This document shows, piece after piece, positions 6,326-13,246 of a stretch of DNA of 14,319 nucleotides. The notes beneath the pieces are model-generated. The model did not search any database. It saw nothing but the letters and a program-made list of their open reading frames with translations, and was not told the DNA's origin. Both the position numbers and the translations under genes were made by a program. Position 1 is the first letter of the stretch; each line of letters begins with the position of its first letter. Source of the stretch: Dehalococcoidia bacterium (GTDB lineage Bacteria > Chloroflexota > Dehalococcoidia > JAENJB01); NCBI GenBank assembly GCA_016844565.1, contig JAENJB010000016.1, forward strand, positions 1 through 14,319. Direction: 5' to 3'.

Positions 6326-6901
6326 TTACAGCTCGTCCAGGCGGACAAAGACGTAGCCCCTGTCCATCAACCCCTCTATTATCAGTGGCAACGCTTCTAC
6401 AGTAGGGGAGCGGTCATCGCCATGAATTGTATTGTGCCCGTCATGCAGGAGGACAACCGAGTTTGGCTTGACCCGGGCTACTATTCTCCGCGCCAGTTCG
6501 GCGGCCGACGGCCTTTCCCAGTCCCGCCCATCCACATCCCACAGGACCACCCGGTATCCTTTCCTCTTGAGATACCACCAGAAGAAGGGATTGCGCGCCC
6601 CATACGGCGGACGAAAGTACTCTGGCCGTATGCCCGTGATCCGGCGGATGACCTCGGCCGCCTTGAACGTCTCCCAGAGCGCCAGACCGGTAACCGTCAA
6701 GAACCTCGAGTGGGAATGGGTGTGGTTGCCCAAGAGATGCCCTTCCTGTACAATCCGGCGTAATGATTCAGGATGAAATTCAACGTTCCGTCCGCAGACA
6801 AAGAATATGGACTTGATCAGATAACCCGAGAGGATATCCAGTATCTTAGAGGTGTAGGGCTCGTTCGGCCCGTCGTCAAAAGTCAACGCAACTTTATCCA
6901 T
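6326..6901 (-). CDS. Polysaccharide deacetylase (NodB domain, CE4)
   Basis: 191 residues, essentially one NodB homology domain. All five CE4 motifs are present: TFDDGP (7-12) with base Asp9 and metal ligand Asp10, HTHSH (60-64) with metal ligands His60 and His64, RPPYG (97-101), the DVDGRDW segment (122-128) and LLHDG (151-155). There is no signal peptide or membrane helix, so it appears cytoplasmic or depends on a partner for location. The family removes N-acetyl groups from chitin-like oligomers, peptidoglycan or small amino sugars. ATG 6901 is preferred over the GTG at 6916 because a GGGGG run lies six bases upstream. It converges on the HDAC-like gene, so two unrelated deacetylase folds stand side by side, and its divergent promoter overlaps that of the PAP2-like gene. 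Confidence 0.9.
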   Translation of the reverse strand: MDKVALTFDDGPNEPYTSKILDILSGYLIKSIFFVCGRNVEFHPESLRRIVQEGHLLGNHTHSHSRFLTVTGLALWETFKAAEVIRRITGIRPEYFRPPYGARNPFFWWYLKRKGYRVVLWDVDGRDWERPSAAELARRIVARVKPNSVVLLHDGHNTIHGDDRSPTVEALPLIIEGLMDRGYVFVRLDEL

Positions 6902-6918
6902 CGCTAACCCCCACACTC

Positions 6919-6947
6919 TGGACAGATGAACTATTCTAGCATATAAT
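6919..6947 (+). promoter_or_regulatory. Sigma70 promoter for the PAP2-like gene
   Basis: TGGACA (6919-6924) and a perfect TATAAT (6942-6947) with a 17-base spacer. The start would fall near 6954, about 40 bases before the GTG. The opposing promoter's -10 box lies within this spacer. Confidence 0.72.
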
Positions 6948-6961
6948 GCAAGATACGGTAA
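6933..6961 (-). promoter_or_regulatory. Extended -10 promoter for the polysaccharide deacetylase
   Basis: Minus strand TGC-TAGAAT (6941-6933) is an extended -10. A weak -35, TTACCG (6961-6956), is 17 bases upstream. The start would be near 6926 with a leader of about 25 bases. It overlaps the rightward promoter almost fully. Confidence 0.5.
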
Positions 6962-6993
6962 TCAGTTTGTCTTGAAGGGAAGAATGTTCTAAG

Positions 6994-7596
6994 GTGAAAG
7001 CCCAAACCATAGCCCGGCTCATATCCCTCGTCTTGAGCCCGCCTCTGATGGTCATCGCGATTACCGGCCTGGTGGCTTACACCGAGGCTGACAGCAGGAT
7101 CAGCTTCATGGCTTGGTGGCTCATCGCCAGCCTCTTTCTGGCAATACTGCCGACAGCCGTGATATTCCTCGGCACCAGAAAAGGCTGGATAAGCGACCTC
7201 GGTCTTTCTCAGAGGGACCAAAGGGCATGGCCGCTGATATTCAGCATCTTCTTTGCACTGGCGGGCGGATTGGTTCTTTACATAACTGGGGCGCCCCAGC
7301 TACTACTGGCAGTGGCCGCGATAAATGTGGCTATCCTTTCCATCACATTGGTCATAAGCTACTTCTGGAAGATAAGCGTTCACACCCTCAGTGTCTCCTC
7401 GGCGGCCACCATCGCCACCCTTAGCTTCGGACCAGCAATCTTTCTATCCACCATCTTTATCTTCATCACCGGCATCACCGGCTGGTCAAGGATCCACCTG
7501 GACAAGCACTCCTTGGGTGAGGTAATTGCCGGCGGCTGCCTTGGCTCTATTGTTCCCCTCATCTCCTTCATCAGGATAGAGCGGCTCTTCGCCTAG
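6994..7596 (+). CDS. PAP2-like integral membrane phosphatase family protein
   Basis: 200-residue protein with about six hydrophobic segments (8-29, 38-60, 80-98, 102-124, 132-162, 176-194). The third PAP2 motif is recognisable as SRIHLDKHSLGEVIAG (165-180), that is SR-x5-H-x3-E with Glu in place of the usual Asp. The second motif, normally PSGH, is reduced to ISVH (127-130), and the first (K-x6-RP) is only hinted at by QRDQRAWP (73-80). The superfamily dephosphorylates lipid phosphates and isoprenoid pyrophosphates at the membrane. With the second motif eroded, activity is uncertain. GTG 6994 is the start; AAGGGA lies about 13 bases upstream. It is transcribed from 6919-6947 and converges with the GNAT gene. 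Confidence 0.7.
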   Translation: MKAQTIARLISLVLSPPLMVIAITGLVAYTEADSRISFMAWWLIASLFLAILPTAVIFLGTRKGWISDLGLSQRDQRAWPLIFSIFFALAGGLVLYITGAPQLLLAVAAINVAILSITLVISYFWKISVHTLSVSSAATIATLSFGPAIFLSTIFIFITGITGWSRIHLDKHSLGEVIAGGCLGSIVPLISFIRIERLFA

Positions 7597-7615
7597 CCTC
7601 AGACCGCCCCTCACC

Positions 7616-8071
7616 TCATATCTTTTTCCAGAACTCCACCAGCTCGCGCCGTGCGAAGCTGATACCCTGAAGGAATAACTGGAGTTTATCGTCCCGGGAG
7701 TTGACCGCCATATGAACCAGGCCAATGCCCTTGCTTCGGCATAAGTCCACGAAACCCTGGACCAGGAGCGAGCCAATCCCCTGACGCCAGTAGTCGGGGT
7801 CGACCCCCATTATCTGAATCCGTCCGCTTTCCACCACCGGGTATTCTGAGTACGACAACCGGCCCATAACGAAGCCGACTACCTTGTTATCGCTCTCGGC
7901 CACACAGCTCAAGCCCAAGTCGCCCCCGATATAGCTATCAACCAGGTCCCGGTAGGTTACCGCCCTCTCCTTCCCGGTGATCTTCCGGTCAATCTCAAGA
8001 ACCGATGTGATGTCCTCATCCACCATTGGGCGCACAGTTATCGAACCCTTCTTGCCTTCTGCCTTTGCCAT
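7616..8071 (-). CDS. GNAT-family N-acetyltransferase
   Basis: 151 residues with the GNAT fold. ITVRPMVDED (11-20) is the first strand and helix, VVGFVMGRL (64-72) the central hairpin, and IMGVDPDYWRQGIGSLLVQGF (87-107) contains the acetyl-CoA pyrophosphate loop RQGIG (96-100). The C-terminal part, AVNSRDDKLQLFLQG (122-136), replaces the more usual ALRLYEKLGF wording but sits in the same place. This resembles RimI-like enzymes that acetylate protein N-termini, amines or small molecules; the substrate cannot be told. Start ATG 8071 has a very strong Shine-Dalgarno site, AGGAGG, about seven bases upstream, and its own near-consensus promoter at 8154-8182. It is a single-gene unit. Confidence 0.9.
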   Translation of the reverse strand: MAKAEGKKGSITVRPMVDEDITSVLEIDRKITGKERAVTYRDLVDSYIGGDLGLSCVAESDNKVVGFVMGRLSYSEYPVVESGRIQIMGVDPDYWRQGIGSLLVQGFVDLCRSKGIGLVHMAVNSRDDKLQLFLQGISFARRELVEFWKKI

Positions 8072-8153
8072 CTTAGACCTCCTCTAACTTTTTTCCCCTT
8101 TGCTGACTTCTGTGAAGCTAAGGACGCCTCATCTTCTCGCAGTTCCCAGTACA

Positions 8154-8182
8154 AATATATTGGAATCCCTTCCCTTTGTAAA
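8154..8182 (-). promoter_or_regulatory. Sigma70 promoter for the GNAT gene
   Basis: Minus strand TTTACA (8182-8177) and TATATT (8159-8154) are 17 bases apart. The start would be near 8147, leaving a leader of about 75 bases that ends in a strong AGGAGG ribosome site. Confidence 0.68.
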
Positions 8183-8219
8183 TAGATAATCGAGATGCCT
8201 TGCTGTGGAGTTGATAGTG

Positions 8220-8238
8220 TATAATGACTCCTGAGTCA
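8220..8238 (+). promoter_or_regulatory. -10 box with palindrome at the start site, YkoP-like gene
   Basis: A perfect TATAAT (8220-8225) lies about 46 bases upstream of the YkoP-like ATG. No good -35 is seen at 16-18 bases. A perfect 6-base inverted repeat, TGACTC and GAGTCA around CT (8225-8238), begins at the last base of the -10 box and covers the expected start point. A promoter needing an activator, or closed by a repressor, would look like this. Confidence 0.42.
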
Positions 8239-8270
8239 GTCGCTTTCCGTTGAAGGCGACAGAGGGAAGA

Positions 8271-8858
8271 ATGTCTGCCGGACCCCGAGAAGGAGCTTCT
8301 CCACCACACTGGATGCTGTGGCTCTGGCCCTTGCTTGACCGCCTCCTGGCGCGCCTCCTTCGCATAAAGCCCCTCGATGAAACAGACAGCATTATGGGCA
8401 CCTCTATCCACCACTATAGAGGGCAACTCCGCGTTCTCAGAGATGGCACTATTATCAGGTCCGGCGCCATGATATGCGAAATACACATCCTAAACGGCCG
8501 ATTGGCCCGCTTGGCCCTGGAGTCTCCTCAGGGAGAGATCACACCCTGGGAGCTGGCCGCGTGGGGGGCACGGGACCTGACTATACTGGCGGGAATGATG
8601 AAACAAGCAAGCGAGGTGGAAGCTCTGTCGGGCACTACACTGCTCGACAGCGTAGTCAAGCGTCAGGGTTTCGCGGTGATGGATATGCCTTCTAAGCTGC
8701 TGCGTGAAGTGGTGGGCTTCTACTTGCGGGGTCTGATGCAGGCCTATCATTCTCGGGGCGCACGAAGGACGGAGAGAAAGGCCAGGAGCCTTGTCCCGAA
8801 GGAAATATGGATGTCCAGAAAAGAGCTACTGGCTAGATACGGTTCCGGCTCTCCATGA
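8271..8858 (+). CDS. YkoP-like protein of unknown function
   Basis: 195 residues, predicted soluble apart from an amphipathic WLWPLLDRLLARLLRI stretch (18-33) near the N-terminus. The core YRGQLRVLRDGT (49-60), then SGAMICEIHILNGRL (64-78), resembles the YkoP-like domain, which in Firmicutes is found alone or fused to a NodB polysaccharide deacetylase (Y-x-G-x-L-x-L-x-DG, then G-x3-x-EIHL-N). No catalytic motif is known for it. A NodB deacetylase gene lies about 1.4 kb away, which would fit a functional link in cell-envelope glycan or lipid modification, but the two are not in one operon. The C-terminal tail is basic (170-180). ATG 8271 is preferred over TTG 8250 because GAGGGA lies just upstream. 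Family call from memory and moderate. Confidence 0.65.
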   Translation: MSAGPREGASPPHWMLWLWPLLDRLLARLLRIKPLDETDSIMGTSIHHYRGQLRVLRDGTIIRSGAMICEIHILNGRLARLALESPQGEITPWELAAWGARDLTILAGMMKQASEVEALSGTTLLDSVVKRQGFAVMDMPSKLLREVVGFYLRGLMQAYHSRGARRTERKARSLVPKEIWMSRKELLARYGSGSP

Positions 8859-8917
8859 AATCGGACCGGAGCAATGACATAAGAGGGGGCAATGGTGAGA
8901 GGTTCGTAGACAACCAG

Positions 8918-9487
8918 TTATTGCGGTGGGACAGGCTCCGGCTCCACTTGCGAGGGCAAGTCTTCTGAATCGGTGTCATATCTCTGACGGGAAAGCACCC
9001 CGGCACCCAACTCTCCCTCTTTCAAGCTGTACCCGAACTGTACGGCGCTGACATTCTCCTCACTGTACTGCAGGGGCAGAACTCTGGTCAGCTCCTTCCG
9101 CGAGACCTTGATCCCGATGAGCCTCAGAAGGCGTCCCATGGCAATCATATTGCCGAAGATCTCCTTGCCAAACTTCTCCACACCGTACTTGCTGAAGGGA
9201 ATTTCCTCCTCGGTGCAAAGGCCGCTCTCACAGACGGTCCTCCGAGCCTGGAAACCCAGCCCCTTCGGCGAGAGCCTGAGCAGTAAGTCAGCCTTGTCGG
9301 GCACCGGGTTGGCTATTGGCTGGACATCGAAGGTGAGGTAAGCCACGCTCATGGCGCCCCGGACCGCCGAGTCATAATCATAGAGCAGGCTGACCTCGTA
9401 GCCCAGGTTGGCCAGCAGCGTGGCCAAGGTATGGGAGATAAGGCGCACGCCTTGCCCGCCCTCGCCCGAGATGATAATGTTATTCAT
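8918..9487 (-). CDS. korC: 2-oxoacid:ferredoxin oxidoreductase, gamma subunit
   Basis: 189-residue gamma (POR_C) subunit. The family signature is GEGGQGV (8-14) in the first strand-loop, followed by the SLLYDYDSAVRGAMSVAYLTF region and the GRLLRLIGIKVSRKEL segment. The gamma subunit contributes to CoA and substrate handling next to the TPP-bearing beta chain. It is the last gene of the korDABC run; its ATG overlaps the korB stop as ATGA, so the two are translationally coupled. The C-terminus carries an acidic, proline-rich tail (SEDLPSQVEPEPVPPQ) that looks unstructured and is not part of the usual domain. No terminator is visible before the convergent YkoP-like gene. Confidence 0.9.
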   Translation of the reverse strand: MNNIIISGEGGQGVRLISHTLATLLANLGYEVSLLYDYDSAVRGAMSVAYLTFDVQPIANPVPDKADLLLRLSPKGLGFQARRTVCESGLCTEEEIPFSKYGVEKFGKEIFGNMIAMGRLLRLIGIKVSRKELTRVLPLQYSEENVSAVQFGYSLKEGELGAGVLSRQRYDTDSEDLPSQVEPEPVPPQ

Positions 9488-10239
9488 GCGTCCTTGGTCT
9501 CTGTCTGCCCCTTACGGACTATTCCCAGCTCAAAAGGGCCCAGGGATTCAGCGCCGTCAGGAGCCATCTTATATTTCTCTCGAAACCAGGCCAGCATCTC
9601 ATAGCCGGTCTTGAAACCCAGCCGCCGCCCGTAGTTCTCGATGCACTGGCTGGTGATGTCTACGAAAGAAAAACCGGGCCAGGCCAGAGCTTCCTTCACA
9701 CAGCGGCGGAGATGGAACTGATGATAAACCGTCGTCCGTGCATAGAAATATGTAGACCCGCCCTTCAGCAGGTTCTGCAAATTGAGCGGCTCATAGGCCG
9801 CACCCTCTGGGGTGCTTATCGTCTTTGCCCCTTTGGGTGTCGTCGGACCGGCATGACCGCCCGTCAGACCGTACACCTCGTTAGTATTGCATAGAACCGT
9901 CAGGTTGGCGTTTCTCCTGGCGGTGTGGAGCAGGTGATTGCCCCCAATACTGGTCAGGTCGCCATCACCGGAGATAACTATCACCTTAAGGTCCGGCTGG
10001 ACCATTTTCACCGCCTCAGCCACCGGAAGGGTGCGCCCGTGCAGGGTGTAAACACTGTCCAGATTCATGTAGCCGGCCATGCGACCCGTGCATCCTATGC
10101 CCGAGATAACTGCGCTGTTGGTGTGGTCCAGCCCCAACTCGTCCATCACCATGGTCACCTGGCTCATCAATGTGCCGATGCCGCATCCCGGACACCACAT
10201 GGTTGGGAAAAGCTCCAACCTGAGCAAATCCTTAAACAC
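9484..10239 (-). CDS. korB: 2-oxoacid:ferredoxin oxidoreductase, beta (TPP) subunit
   Basis: 251-residue thiamine-diphosphate-binding subunit. CPGCG (16-20) is the hallmark opening. The TPP motif is GDGDLTS (91-97) through to Asn120 in CNTNEVYGLTGG (117-128), with the normal GDG to Asn spacing, and RRN at 108-110. The complex cleaves a 2-oxoacid, takes up CoA and reduces ferredoxin. The conserved GGQ-SPTTP reads GGHAGPTTP here and the HGR-LP-ATG-K helix reads HGRTLPVAEAVK, modest departures that may reflect substrate. GTG 10239 is the start, supported by GGGGAGGG about six bases upstream; it overlaps korA by eight bases. Whether the substrate is 2-oxoglutarate, a branched-chain oxoacid or another cannot be decided from sequence alone. 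Confidence 0.92.
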   Translation of the reverse strand: MFKDLLRLELFPTMWCPGCGIGTLMSQVTMVMDELGLDHTNSAVISGIGCTGRMAGYMNLDSVYTLHGRTLPVAEAVKMVQPDLKVIVISGDGDLTSIGGNHLLHTARRNANLTVLCNTNEVYGLTGGHAGPTTPKGAKTISTPEGAAYEPLNLQNLLKGGSTYFYARTTVYHQFHLRRCVKEALAWPGFSFVDITSQCIENYGRRLGFKTGYEMLAWFREKYKMAPDGAESLGPFELGIVRKGQTETKDA

Positions 10240-11362
10240 TCAGGCCCTCCCCGATGCCCATCCGGCCCAGTTCCGCCTCGATCAGAGGGATATTCATCCG
10301 GCCACCGAGAAGGGGAACACGGCGGACTTCCCGTCTGAGGGCCCATTCCACCAGTTGCGCATACTGGCCGTCGTTGGCCTCCACTACCACCACGTTCTTG
10401 AAGCGCCTGCCATACTCCCTGAGTTCATCCGCCAGCAGTGGAGCCATGCTGATGGGCCTGAAGATGGCGAACCTGGAGGCGAGCGGTCTGACCACCCGTG
10501 ATACGATGCCGAACGCAATCAGAAGCGTGTCGCTGGTGGGATGGTCAATGTACTCATAGAACCTGTAATTGCCGGCTATCTCCTGATGGCGCTTTTTCAC
10601 CCCGGCCAGCCACTCGCGGTAAACGCCGGCATCAGCGGTTCGCTGCTGGCCTCGCCAGTCATGGGTCAGGCCGGTAAAAGCCCGCTGGCCTGTTCCCAAA
10701 GGAGGCCGCTGGCGTGAGACAATCTCCAGAGGCGCCATACCTCCTGGCACGACCAAATCCAGGTCCAGATTGTGCTCATGCCAAACGATGCCCGGCGGAT
10801 AGAGGACCGGTATGGCCTCCAGGTCAACCGTCTCGATGAGGTGACCAAGGAAAGCATCGCTCAGCAAAATAACAGGGGAAAGCGATTCCTCCGCCGCGTT
10901 GAAGGCCAGAATGGTGTAACGGTAGCATTCCTCCACAGAGTTGGGATAGAAGACCAGGGGATAGTAGTCCCCGCTGGAACCATGCATTGCCTGAAGCAAA
11001 TCCTGCTGTGCCGGCATGGTGGGCATGCCGGTAGCCGGGCCTACCCTCTGGACATCCACGATGACAGTCGGTATTTCCACCTGATGTCCGTAGCCGACGG
11101 CCTCCTGCATCAAACTGAAACCAGGCCCGGACGTAGCCGTGAAAGACTTGGCGCCAGCCAGGGAAGCGCCCATTATGGCATTGACGGCACCGATCTCATC
11201 CTCGCTTTGAATTAACTTGAAGACCGAGTTCCGCGCCGCGTGTTCCGCCGCCAGAACGAGTATCTCGGAGGAGGGACTGATGGGATAGCCGGCAAAGAAG
11301 GTAGCTCCCGCCTTAACCGCACCGAGGAACACGGCTTGATTGCCCTGAACCAGCATCCTCAT
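10232..11362 (-). CDS. korA: 2-oxoacid:ferredoxin oxidoreductase, alpha subunit
   Basis: 376-residue alpha subunit, covering the pyrimidine-binding domain and the transketolase C-like domain. It opens with GNQAVFLGAVKAG (7-19) and AGYPISPSSEI (23-33), then SEDEIGAV, ATSGPGFSLMQEA and VDVQRVGPATGMPT, all diagnostic of KorA/VorA chains. The C-terminal part has the ELREYGRRFKNVVVVEAN strand of domain II. A much longer in-frame reading (to 11539) is rejected because it runs over the ferredoxin gene; the ATG at 11362 overlaps the korD stop as ATGA and has AAGGA just upstream. The order D-A-B-C with overlaps is that of classic kor operons. Some bacterial KorAs have the gamma domain fused; here it is separate. 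Confidence 0.92.
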   Translation of the reverse strand: MRMLVQGNQAVFLGAVKAGATFFAGYPISPSSEILVLAAEHAARNSVFKLIQSEDEIGAVNAIMGASLAGAKSFTATSGPGFSLMQEAVGYGHQVEIPTVIVDVQRVGPATGMPTMPAQQDLLQAMHGSSGDYYPLVFYPNSVEECYRYTILAFNAAEESLSPVILLSDAFLGHLIETVDLEAIPVLYPPGIVWHEHNLDLDLVVPGGMAPLEIVSRQRPPLGTGQRAFTGLTHDWRGQQRTADAGVYREWLAGVKKRHQEIAGNYRFYEYIDHPTSDTLLIAFGIVSRVVRPLASRFAIFRPISMAPLLADELREYGRRFKNVVVVEANDGQYAQLVEWALRREVRRVPLLGGRMNIPLIEAELGRMGIGEGLSV

Positions 11363-11592
11363 GAGTCCTTTTCCGCAGTCTCCCGCACTTCGATGGCTAA
11401 ATCGGGGCAGAACCGCTCGCACATCCGGCAGCGGATGCAGCCCTCGGTCTCCTTGGTAGTGTCTTCTTTCAACTCCAGGGCCTTCGTTGGACAAATCTGC
11501 ACGCAGATAAGGCAGCGCTTGCACCAGTGGGAACTCCATCGGGTGTTAGCGTATTCTACCTGAGGCCCCGCCTCCGTGGATGGGGTTGACAT
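11359..11592 (-). CDS. korD: 2-oxoacid:ferredoxin oxidoreductase, delta (2x4Fe-4S) subunit
   Basis: 77-residue ferredoxin-like subunit with two complete C-x2-C-x2-C-x3-CP motifs, Cys 24, 27, 30, 34 and Cys 52, 55, 58, 62. It should carry two [4Fe-4S] clusters and pass electrons from the TPP site to external ferredoxin. It is the first of the four overlapping kor genes. The ATG at 11592 is chosen because the protein then has normal family length; the longer frame back to a GTG at 11694 adds 34 residues with no homology-like features and no ribosome site. The Shine-Dalgarno for 11592 is weak (GAG). There are 114 bases between this start and the upstream unknown gene; a faint extended -10, TGT-TAATAC, is present there but not convincing. 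Confidence 0.9.
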   Translation of the reverse strand: MSTPSTEAGPQVEYANTRWSSHWCKRCLICVQICPTKALELKEDTTKETEGCIRCRMCERFCPDLAIEVRETAEKDS

Positions 11593-11706
11593 TTCTATCT
11601 CTAAAAGGCCCTGCACGCCCTGAGTATTAACAGGCGCGAACCAGATATGCGAGCGAATCGCCGCCAAGAGGGGAGATGAAGACTCCTTCCACACCGGCGG
11701 CTGGCT

Positions 11707-12417
11707 TCAATGGCCCTTGCCTTTTCTGAAAAGGTTCAGGAAGCGGTCTTCGTACTCCCAGAACACACCCCACCGGTCAAGCTCGGCCCTCAAGTGGGAG
11801 GGATCGGCGTTTCCGTTCTCGACCAGCAGGAAAGTATCCTCGATTCTCCTCCGCGCGCCAGCTGGTACCCCGCTCTTGTCGACATCGAGCAGACCCCAGC
11901 GGCTCATCTCCGACACGTTCCCCGGTACTGATTGACTGGTCAACTCATGGATGAATTTCATCAGGGAGACATCCCACATCTCATCAACGCCCTTGATGAT
12001 CGCCGCCAGGGAGTTCTTCTCTTTCTCAATCAGCTCATGAAGGCGGGTCACGACTTCAGGCATCGGACTCGAGACGATGTTAGTTCCTTTGGGTTCATTC
12101 CGATAGCGGTAGAGAAGGCCGGGCTCGTGGGAGCCGTACTTGCGCCGCACGTAGTCGGCGTATTCGCGGCCGTGCTCAAACCCCTGAAAGAGGTTGCCCA
12201 GATAGAAAGGAGTCACAATTTTTGGCCTTTCAGCCGTAACCTTTCCCTCTCTCACCACTGTCTCCCCCTGATTATGGGTCAACTCCGTGTATACCGGCTC
12301 CGAGACCAGATAGTAGTAGACCTGCGTCTCGCCGAAGGTGGCCAGTCTCTGCCGGGGAGGCCGGAGCACCACCGTATTGGTGATGGCGTATTCGATTCTC
12401 TCACCCGATGTGTCCAT
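11707..12417 (-). CDS. Conserved-looking hypothetical protein upstream of kor
   Basis: 236 residues, no signal peptide, no membrane helix and no metal or nucleotide motif that I recognise. The N-terminal half (1-105) is rich in beta-prone aromatic segments, for example TQVYYYLVSEPVY (31-43), and a TPFYLGNLFQGFEHG stretch (68-82). The middle (123-165) is helical and charged. The last part reads as a small helical bundle (RWGVFWEYEDRFLNLF) ending in a basic tail. It is transcribed from its own strong promoter (12460-12488) and is followed by korD after 114 bases on the same strand, so it may share the kor transcript. No Shine-Dalgarno site precedes the ATG. Function unknown; a role linked to kor is inference from position only. 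Confidence 0.78.
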   Translation of the reverse strand: MDTSGERIEYAITNTVVLRPPRQRLATFGETQVYYYLVSEPVYTELTHNQGETVVREGKVTAERPKIVTPFYLGNLFQGFEHGREYADYVRRKYGSHEPGLLYRYRNEPKGTNIVSSPMPEVVTRLHELIEKEKNSLAAIIKGVDEMWDVSLMKFIHELTSQSVPGNVSEMSRWGLLDVDKSGVPAGARRRIEDTFLLVENGNADPSHLRAELDRWGVFWEYEDRFLNLFRKGKGH

Positions 12418-12459
12418 TCAGGTTGTCCGTACCACTCCAGCGAACTTCCAACTGAATCT

Positions 12460-12488
12460 ATTTTAGCACCAAAGACATTCAATGCCAA
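12460..12488 (-). promoter_or_regulatory. Extended -10 promoter of the unknown/kor transcript
   Basis: Minus strand TTGGCA (12488-12483), a 17-base spacer, and TAAAAT (12465-12460) preceded by TGC. Both boxes and the extension are good. The start would be near 12453, about 36 bases before the ATG. It lies directly behind the terminator of the exporter gene. Confidence 0.7.
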
Positions 12489-12495
12489 AAGGTGG

Positions 12496-12522
12496 GGCAA
12501 CCCGTATTAGGGGTGGGTTGCC
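12496..12522 (-). terminator. Probable intrinsic terminator of the exporter gene
   Basis: A perfect 8-base stem, GGCAACCC with GGGTTGCC, around an 11-base loop starts five bases after the exporter stop codon (12528-12530). On the minus strand a short TTTT follows after a CCACC interval, so the U-tract is weak, but position and stem strength favour a terminator. Confidence 0.55.
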
Positions 12523-12527
12523 ACAGT

Positions 12528-13214
12528 TCAGCGTTTCCCGCCAATGAAGGAGGTGAACACCGCCACAAGGCCGAGAGCGGCCGTTAAGAGCATGGCGTCC
12601 CGGAATCCGCCGACAACCGAGAGTCTCTTCAGCATACCGGGGTCCAGAGCCTGACCGGCCAGCATAGAGCCATGAAAGAGCTGGCGAGAGGTGAAAATGG
12701 CTCCCGCCATAGCCACCCCGGTCGCATGAGATAGCTGCCTAACCGTAGAACTCATAGCCGAAGCCGCATTCATCTTCTCTCTTGGGTGAGCTCCCATGAT
12801 CATCCCTATGTTGGGAGCTTCGAATATACCCAGCCCCACACCACAGACTATCAACCCGAGGGCGATCATCCAGGTGGACGAATTCAAGCCTAACTGGGTG
12901 AGCAGCACGAACCCGAGGAACATAACAAAGACGCCGGCGGAACTTATCCAGCGGGGACTGAGTTTGTCAGACAGCCAGCCGCAAAGAGGACCAAAGGACA
13001 GCAATCCCAGGGGCACCAGCATTAGGAATACCCCTGACAGGGACGATGAGAAGAACCGGGCCTGCACCAGGTAGAACGGCGTTATCACCAGCACCAGCAT
13101 CTGAGACAGGTTTCTGAAGAACAGGGTGATGAGGGCCCCGGCAAACACGCGGTTCTTGAAGAGGGCGAAGTCAGCTACCGGATGAAGCTTCCGCCTCTCG
13201 GCGGCATACAACAC
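12528..13214 (-). pseudogene. DHA2-type MFS exporter, C-terminal part (out of frame)
   Basis: C-terminal part of a drug:H+ antiporter of the major facilitator superfamily, carrying about seven hydrophobic segments, with LFKNRVF and the WLSDKLSPRW loop typical of the second half. The GTG at 13214 has no ribosome site; the frame reads open upstream to about 13258 with PPVLSLFSLAAILF, clearly a membrane helix, so the part really begins at the junction with the N-terminal part. It is in a different frame from that part, by one base. It is unlikely to be made on its own. A terminator follows. Together with 13247-13846 it represents one broken, or mis-sequenced, gene. Confidence 0.75.
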
Positions 13215-13246
13215 AGCAAAGAGTATCGCCGCCAGCGAGAACAGAC

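Noticed and set aside
5391..6901. HAD, HDAC-like and polysaccharide deacetylase as a new joint deacetylation or defence system
   Set aside because: The three genes are on alternating strands with no shared promoter; side-by-side placement alone is not evidence for a system.
9925..10501. Long plus-strand frames opposite korB/korA
   Set aside because: High-GC antisense shadows, His/Arg/Pro-rich and without domain features.
11363..11539. 59-residue N-terminal extension of KorA
   Set aside because: It runs in another frame over the ferredoxin gene; KorA homologues start at the ATG that overlaps the korD stop.
11593..11694. 34-residue extension of KorD to a GTG
   Set aside because: No ribosome site and no similarity to ferredoxin subunits; normal length is reached from 11592.
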